Part shown: one piece after another, positions 59,806-64,000 of the stretch
Layout of the letters: each line of letters opens with the position of its first letter
Numbering within the stretch: the stretch's first letter is position 1
NCBI GenBank assembly: GCA_032027085.1
Contig: JAVSMS010000001.1
Location: 3,183,126 to 3,247,125 of the forward strand
Direction: 5' to 3'
Source: Pseudorhodoplanes sp.
GTDB lineage: Bacteria; Pseudomonadota; Alphaproteobacteria; Rhizobiales; Xanthobacteraceae
Length of the DNA stretch: 64,000 bases
Made by a program: the position numbers and the translations under genes
The notes under the pieces: generated by a model
What the model saw: only the letters and a program-made list of their open reading frames with translations
The model's database searches: none
What the model was told of the DNA's origin: nothing

Positions 59806-61674
59806 ATGATTCCGGCACGACAGTCGCCGTCGCAGGGCGACGGTAAGCCGCCATTCAAGCCGATCAATTTCGCGACAGCGGATGTCGTCTGCGAGCAGAC
59901 GCCGGACGGCGGCTACCGAATTCAATCAAAGCGTCCGCTGCAGTCGATCGAGCCAAGCTTGGCCGGCCTGTTTCGCCGCGCTGTCGAGCGACAGCCCGAG
60001 CGGCTGTTTCTGGCGGAGCGCGATGCCGCTGGGGTCTGGCAAGGCGTGACCTATGCGCAGGCGCGCGCGAAGGTTGATGCCGTCGCCCAAGCGTTGCTTG
60101 ACCGCGGCTTGTCGGCCGAGCGGCCGGTCATGGTTCTCTCCGGCAATTCCATCGAGCACGCCATCCTGATGCTGGCGGGTTATACGGCGGGCGTGCCGGT
60201 GGCGCCGATTTCGGTTGCCTATTCTCTGCAGAGCCAGGATCACGCCAAGCTCAAGCACATCAATGCTCTGCTGACTCCGGGCTTGGTCTATGTGTCCGAC
60301 ACCGCGCCCTTCGCCAAGGCCCTGGCGCATGTCGATGCCCCCATAGTCGCCGGACGCAACGGCGCCAACATCGATGCTGTCACTGCCTTCGATGACCTGA
60401 CGCGAACGGTGCCCGGACAGGCAGTGGAACGGGCTGCTGCGTCCATCGGCGCGGATACAATTGCGAAGTTCCTGTTCACATCGGGATCGACGAGTTTTCC
60501 GAAGGGCGTGATCAATACCCACGGCATGCTCACCGCAAACCAGCAGCAGCTCAGCCAATGTTGGCCCTTCATCGTCGAACGGCCGCTGATGATGGTCGAT
60601 TGGCTGCCGTGGAATCACACCTTCGGCAGCAACTACACATTCAATCTGGCTCTTTATAACGCCGGCACCATGTATCTCGATGCCGGCAAGCCGGTTCCCG
60701 CCTTGATCGAGCACACGGTGCGCAATCTGCGCGAGGTTTCACCGAGCGTTTATTTCAATGTGCCGGCCGGCTTCGGTGCATTGCTGCCATTCCTTGAAAA
60801 AGACGATGCGCTGGCGCGCTCATTTTTTGACAATCTGCAACTGATCTTCTACGCCGGAGCCGCCTTGCCGCAGGATTTGTGGGAGCGGCTGGAAGCGATT
60901 TCGATCCGCACGACCGGGCACCGCGTGCCGATGACTTCGGCCTGGGGCACGACGGAAACCTCGCCCTTGGCCACGTCGGCGCATTTCTTTCTTGAGCGCG
61001 CGGGAAATATCGGCGTGCCTGTGTCGGGCGTCGAGCTGAAGCTCGTTCCCAACGGCAGCAAACTGGAAATCAGGGTGCGCGGCCCGAATGTGACCCCGGG
61101 TTATTGGCGCAGCCCGGAATTGACCAAGGACGCCTTCGACAAGGAGGGATTCTACAAGCCCGGCGATGCGGTGCGGTTTGCCGATCCTGACGACGCCAAT
61201 CAGGGCGTGATCTTTGATGGCCGCACCGCCGAGGATTTCAAGCTCACCAACGGTACTTGGGTCGCTGTCGGTGCCCTGCGGGTGGGCGCGCTCGCGGCGG
61301 CGTCGCCCGCGCTCCAGGACGCCATCGTCGCCGGCGAGGGCCGCGATGAGGTGGGCCTTGTGGCTTGGCTCAACGCGGCAGGTTGCCGGCAATTGATCGG
61401 CGACAATGCCCCGGCAGATCTCGCCGAAATCGCCTGCCATCCGGTAATCCATGCGCATCTCGCCAAGGCCTTTGCGCGCTGGAATGCGGTTAATACCGGC
61501 GCGACCATGCGGATCGCGCGCATCCTGCTGCTGCCGGACACGCCGTCAATTGACGCCAACGAGATCACCGACAAGGGATACATCAATCAGCGGGTGGCGC
61601 TGGAAAACCGCCGTGCCGAGGTGAGCCGGCTTTTCGACAATGCGAAATATCCGGACACCTTGGTGATCGCCTGA
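59806..61674 (+). CDS. fcs: feruloyl-CoA synthase-like acyl-CoA ligase
   Basis: An adenylate-forming enzyme of 622 residues. The P-loop is TSGSTSFPKGVINTHGM, and MTSAWGTTETSP is the A5 motif. KPINFATADVVCEQTPDGGYRIQSKRPL at the N-terminus and the full length fit the feruloyl-CoA synthase group. It would activate ferulate or a related hydroxycinnamate as the CoA ester. A GGAGG site precedes the ATG at 59806. No enoyl-CoA hydratase/aldolase or vanillin dehydrogenase is in the window. The C-terminal catalytic lysine region is ITDKGYINQRVALENR. Confidence 0.88.
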   Translation: MIPARQSPSQGDGKPPFKPINFATADVVCEQTPDGGYRIQSKRPLQSIEPSLAGLFRRAVERQPERLFLAERDAAGVWQGVTYAQARAKVDAVAQALLDRGLSAERPVMVLSGNSIEHAILMLAGYTAGVPVAPISVAYSLQSQDHAKLKHINALLTPGLVYVSDTAPFAKALAHVDAPIVAGRNGANIDAVTAFDDLTRTVPGQAVERAAASIGADTIAKFLFTSGSTSFPKGVINTHGMLTANQQQLSQCWPFIVERPLMMVDWLPWNHTFGSNYTFNLALYNAGTMYLDAGKPVPALIEHTVRNLREVSPSVYFNVPAGFGALLPFLEKDDALARSFFDNLQLIFYAGAALPQDLWERLEAISIRTTGHRVPMTSAWGTTETSPLATSAHFFLERAGNIGVPVSGVELKLVPNGSKLEIRVRGPNVTPGYWRSPELTKDAFDKEGFYKPGDAVRFADPDDANQGVIFDGRTAEDFKLTNGTWVAVGALRVGALAAASPALQDAIVAGEGRDEVGLVAWLNAAGCRQLIGDNAPADLAEIACHPVIHAHLAKAFARWNAVNTGATMRIARILLLPDTPSIDANEITDKGYINQRVALENRRAEVSRLFDNAKYPDTLVIA

Positions 61675-61788
61675 CGCGGCATCCGGTCACAAAAGTCTCA
61701 AGAGCGGAAACATTTGCTGGAATTGCCGCTCGCAGCGCGGTGTTCTATCACTGTTCCATAATCAAGATGGGTACAGGGAGGAACGGCC

Positions 61789-62766
61789 ATGGTTGATGTG
61801 AGGCGCGCGCTCGCCTTCGGTGTCTTTGCGGCTCTGCTCGCAACGGCACCGCTTCCGGCTGCGGCGCAGGATTTTCCGAACAAGCCGGTCAAGATCATCG
61901 TGCCGTTCGGCGCGGGCGGTCCGGCCGACGTTTATGCGCGCGTTCTGGCTCAGCATCTCGGTGAGTCCTTGAAGCAGTCTTTCGTGGTGGAAAACCGGCC
62001 CGGCGCCGGCGCCACCATCGGAACCGACGCAGTCGCAAAGTCGGAGCCCGACGGCTACACGCTGCTAATGATGTCCAACACCCATACCACCAATGAATCG
62101 CTGCTGAAGAACAAGCCGTATGAGCTGATGCGCGATCTCACGGCGGTGGCGCCGGTCAATTATTCGGACCTGCTGATGGTCATCCATCCGTCGGTGCCGG
62201 CGAAGGACCTCAAGGAATTCATCGCGCTCGCCAAGAAAGATCCCGGCAAGCTGAATTATGCTTCGTCCGGCCCGGGTACGCCGTATCACATGGCCGGCGA
62301 GCTGTTCAAAGCGATGAGCGGCACCAACATCGTGCATGTGCCGCACAAGGCATCCGGCGACGCGCGCAACAGCGTGATCGGCGGGCATGTGCAGATGATG
62401 TTCGACGCCATCACCACCATGCGGACCAACGCCCAGGCGGGGCAGGTCAAGATCATGGGTACGACCGGCACCAAGCGTTCGGCGCTCTTGCCTGACGTGC
62501 CGACGGTGGCGGAAGCCGGCGTGCCCGGTTACGAGGCAACGATCTGGCTCGGCATCATGGCGCCGGCCAAGACGCCGAAGCCGATTATCGACAAGCTGAA
62601 CGCCGAAATCCGCAAGGCAATGGCACGGCCAGAGGTGAAGGAGGCCTGGGCCAAGCAGGGCGCCGTCGCGATGGACATGAGCCCGGCCGAGTTCGAGGCC
62701 TATCTGAAGAAAGACATCGAGAAATGGGCGAATGTCGTGAAGGTGTCCGGCGCAAAGGCGCCTTGA
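61789..62766 (+). CDS. TctC/Bug-family periplasmic solute-binding protein
   Basis: A 325-residue receptor of the tripartite tricarboxylate transporter group. The signal peptide is ALAFGVFAALLATAPLPAAAQ. The family signatures are FPNKPVKIIVPFGAGGPADVYAR and VENRPGAGATIGTDAVAKSEPDGYTLL. GGGAGG lies before the ATG. No tctA or tctB permease gene is nearby, as is usual for orphan Bug receptors. Its place 114 bases after the feruloyl-CoA synthase gene suggests an aromatic or carboxylic acid ligand. Confidence 0.92.
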   Translation: MVDVRRALAFGVFAALLATAPLPAAAQDFPNKPVKIIVPFGAGGPADVYARVLAQHLGESLKQSFVVENRPGAGATIGTDAVAKSEPDGYTLLMMSNTHTTNESLLKNKPYELMRDLTAVAPVNYSDLLMVIHPSVPAKDLKEFIALAKKDPGKLNYASSGPGTPYHMAGELFKAMSGTNIVHVPHKASGDARNSVIGGHVQMMFDAITTMRTNAQAGQVKIMGTTGTKRSALLPDVPTVAEAGVPGYEATIWLGIMAPAKTPKPIIDKLNAEIRKAMARPEVKEAWAKQGAVAMDMSPAEFEAYLKKDIEKWANVVKVSGAKAP

Positions 62767-62786
62767 CCGTCGACCTCACCGAATCC

Positions 62787-62816
62787 GAAAGGGCGCGGAC
62801 CTGTCCGCGCCCTTTC
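62787..62816. terminator. bidirectional hairpin terminator
   Basis: A long perfect inverted repeat GAAAGGGCGCGGAC / GTCCGCGCCCTTTC (14 bp) lies between the convergent TctC-like and methyltransferase genes. The stem ends in A-rich and T-rich flanks that can serve both directions. Confidence 0.85.
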
Positions 62817-62837
62817 AGTTTCTGAACGTGCCAGCTC

Positions 62838-63881
62838 CTACGGCCGCGCTTCCAAAATCATATTGAAGGGCGTCTCTGTCGCACGGCGGCATCGTGTAAA
62901 TCCGCCTTGGCGAAGCACGTCCTCGAGCCGTGCCTGGCCGGCTTGCGCGCCCAGCGCTGTGCCGACTTCCTGATTGAGCGACGTGGGAACGCAAACGCTC
63001 GTGGAGAACGCATAGAAGACGCGGCCGACCGGATTGAGATTACCTTCCAGCGTATCGGCGGCCATTGGCTCGACCAGCATCAAAGTGCCGTCGGGGGCCA
63101 GCGACTGGCGCATGTGCTTGGCGGCGCCGACGGGATCGCCCATGTCGTGCAGTGCGTCGAAGACTGTCACAAGGTCGTAGTCCCGGCCCGGATAATCTTG
63201 CGCGCGTGCGACTTCGAACCGGACGTTCTTGCGGCCTGCAATGCGACTGCGCCCCTCCCGGACCGAAGCCTCATGAAAATCAAAGCCGATGAATTCCGAG
63301 TTCGGGAATGCATCGGCCATCAGGATGGTGGACGATCCATGCCCGCAGCCCACATCGGCGACGCGGGCACCTTTCTTCAGCTTGGCCACGACGCCATCCA
63401 GCGCCGGCAGCCAGGAGCCGATGAGATTGGCCTTGTAGCCCGGCCGGAAAAACCGGTCGACGCCGCAAAACAGGCAATTGCATTGTTGACTCCAGCCGAC
63501 TCCATTTCCGGACTTGAACGCGTCCGTCAGTTTCGGCTCTGAAGCATAGACGGCCGCGAGCGAATAGAATCCACCGGTCATGTTCACGGGGCTGTCATCG
63601 TCGGCGAAGACGGCTGCCTGCTCAGCAGTAAGAGAAAACTTCCGAGTGGCAGAATCGTATGTCACGTAGCCGGACGCGGCTTGTGTGGCGAGCCATTCAC
63701 GGACCATTCGTTCGTGAGTGCCGGTCGTCTGAGCCAGCTCGGCCGGTGTCCGCGGCTCTTTCAGGGCACGGTAAAGACCAAGCCTGTCGCCGATCATGAC
63801 CAGGGGCGCGTTGGCGGCGGCGCCCATCTCGTTCACCATCGTCCCGAGCAAAGCATTGAGTTTTTGCTGATCCAGATTCAT
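62838..63881 (-). CDS. SAM-dependent methyltransferase with N-terminal winged helix
   Basis: A 347-residue protein from the ATG at 63881, which follows GGAGAGACAGG. Residues ~10-85 form a winged-helix dimerisation domain (PRTPAELAQTTGTHERMVREWL). The SAM-binding motif is VADVGCGHGSSTILMADAFP (about residue 168). FDALHDMGDPVGAAKHMRQSLAPDGTLMLVEPM is the later motif. This architecture is that of the Rv2258c-like or O-methyltransferase group. A cysteine cluster CNCLFC (Cys134, 136, 139) precedes the RFFRPGYKANL motif, where relatives as I recall them have His/Asp/Glu residues. Substrate unknown. Convergent with the TctC-like gene. Confidence 0.85.
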   Translation of the reverse strand: MNLDQQKLNALLGTMVNEMGAAANAPLVMIGDRLGLYRALKEPRTPAELAQTTGTHERMVREWLATQAASGYVTYDSATRKFSLTAEQAAVFADDDSPVNMTGGFYSLAAVYASEPKLTDAFKSGNGVGWSQQCNCLFCGVDRFFRPGYKANLIGSWLPALDGVVAKLKKGARVADVGCGHGSSTILMADAFPNSEFIGFDFHEASVREGRSRIAGRKNVRFEVARAQDYPGRDYDLVTVFDALHDMGDPVGAAKHMRQSLAPDGTLMLVEPMAADTLEGNLNPVGRVFYAFSTSVCVPTSLNQEVGTALGAQAGQARLEDVLRQGGFTRCRRATETPFNMILEARP

Positions 63882-64000
63882 CCTGTCTCTCCAGGTTTTA
63901 GGATATGTTGGTCGTTCGTCGGGCCGCATTGGTTCGATCAAAATGGCCAGTAATGCGGGCCGCCTCATTGGCGCGGCGACGTATCTCTGTTCAGGCGCGA

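Noticed and set aside
1-64000. CRISPR arrays, toxin-antitoxin pairs, restriction systems or prophage genes
   Set aside because: I looked for regularly spaced repeats, small paired genes and typical motifs and found none that hold up.

Overview
The window is a GC-rich, densely coded chromosomal segment of an alphaproteobacterium. It looks like a member of the Hyphomicrobiales close to Xanthobacteraceae/Bradyrhizobiaceae. Supporting signs are the lipoprotein-aminotransferase-hom-glpX-recJ block, a class I PHA synthase, a BigR-type sulfide module, an aap-type amino-acid transporter, an NDUFS4-like complex I gene behind tRNA-Pro, and an A2M/PBP1C pair. This placement is inferred from gene content only. 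I found no rRNA, CRISPR array, intact insertion sequence, phage or plasmid gene, so this reads as core plus metabolic accessory chromosome.

Layout. 1-9 kb: end of a TPR protein, argC behind a promoter with a palindromic spacer, a divergent BigR-like sulfide/persulfide module, an IclR regulator with two operator-like boxes, a MAPEG protein, a Tat-exported beta-carbonic anhydrase and phaC. 9-15.4 kb: core block of lipoprotein, aminotransferase, hom, glpX, GNAT and recJ. 15.4-24.4 kb: catabolic region with a dihydroxyphthalate-decarboxylase-like protein, an aldehyde dehydrogenase, a NitT/TauT-type ABC importer, a ThDP-dependent decarboxylase-like enzyme and a divergent LysR regulator. 24.4-31.3 kb: MltB-type transglycosylase, a LysM/hydrolase lipoprotein, HU, tRNA-Glu, glyoxalase I, a short H-NS-like protein, a sirtuin, a double cold-shock protein and a DUF192 protein. 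31.3-37.3 kb: two DUF1538 membrane proteins with a PII-like protein, then a universal stress protein divergent from a P2-type cation ATPase. 37.3-39.1 kb: tRNA-Pro, NDUFS4-like, RidA, a secreted protein and tRNA-Arg. 39.3-48.4 kb: alpha-2-macroglobulin, PBP1C and a PMT-family glycosyltransferase.

48.4-58.1 kb: metC, aapJQMP-like uptake genes, a second MBL-fold persulfide-dioxygenase-like gene, sseA, cysK and cfa, which together look like a sulfur amino-acid neighbourhood. 58.1-64 kb: a membrane GGDEF protein, a feruloyl-CoA-synthase-like gene with its own promoter, a TctC/Bug binding protein and a methyltransferase with an unusual cysteine cluster.

The points I find most worth following are: (1) the DUF1538-DUF1538-PII operon as a possible nucleotide-gated membrane system of unknown function; (2) the transporter/decarboxylase/aldehyde dehydrogenase cluster, whose logic predicts uptake and oxidation of an unknown 2-oxo acid; (3) two parallel persulfide modules; (4) an H-NS-like protein that lacks its DNA-binding half; (5) the CxCxxC cluster in the methyltransferase. 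All functional statements come from motif recognition by eye; no database search was run.
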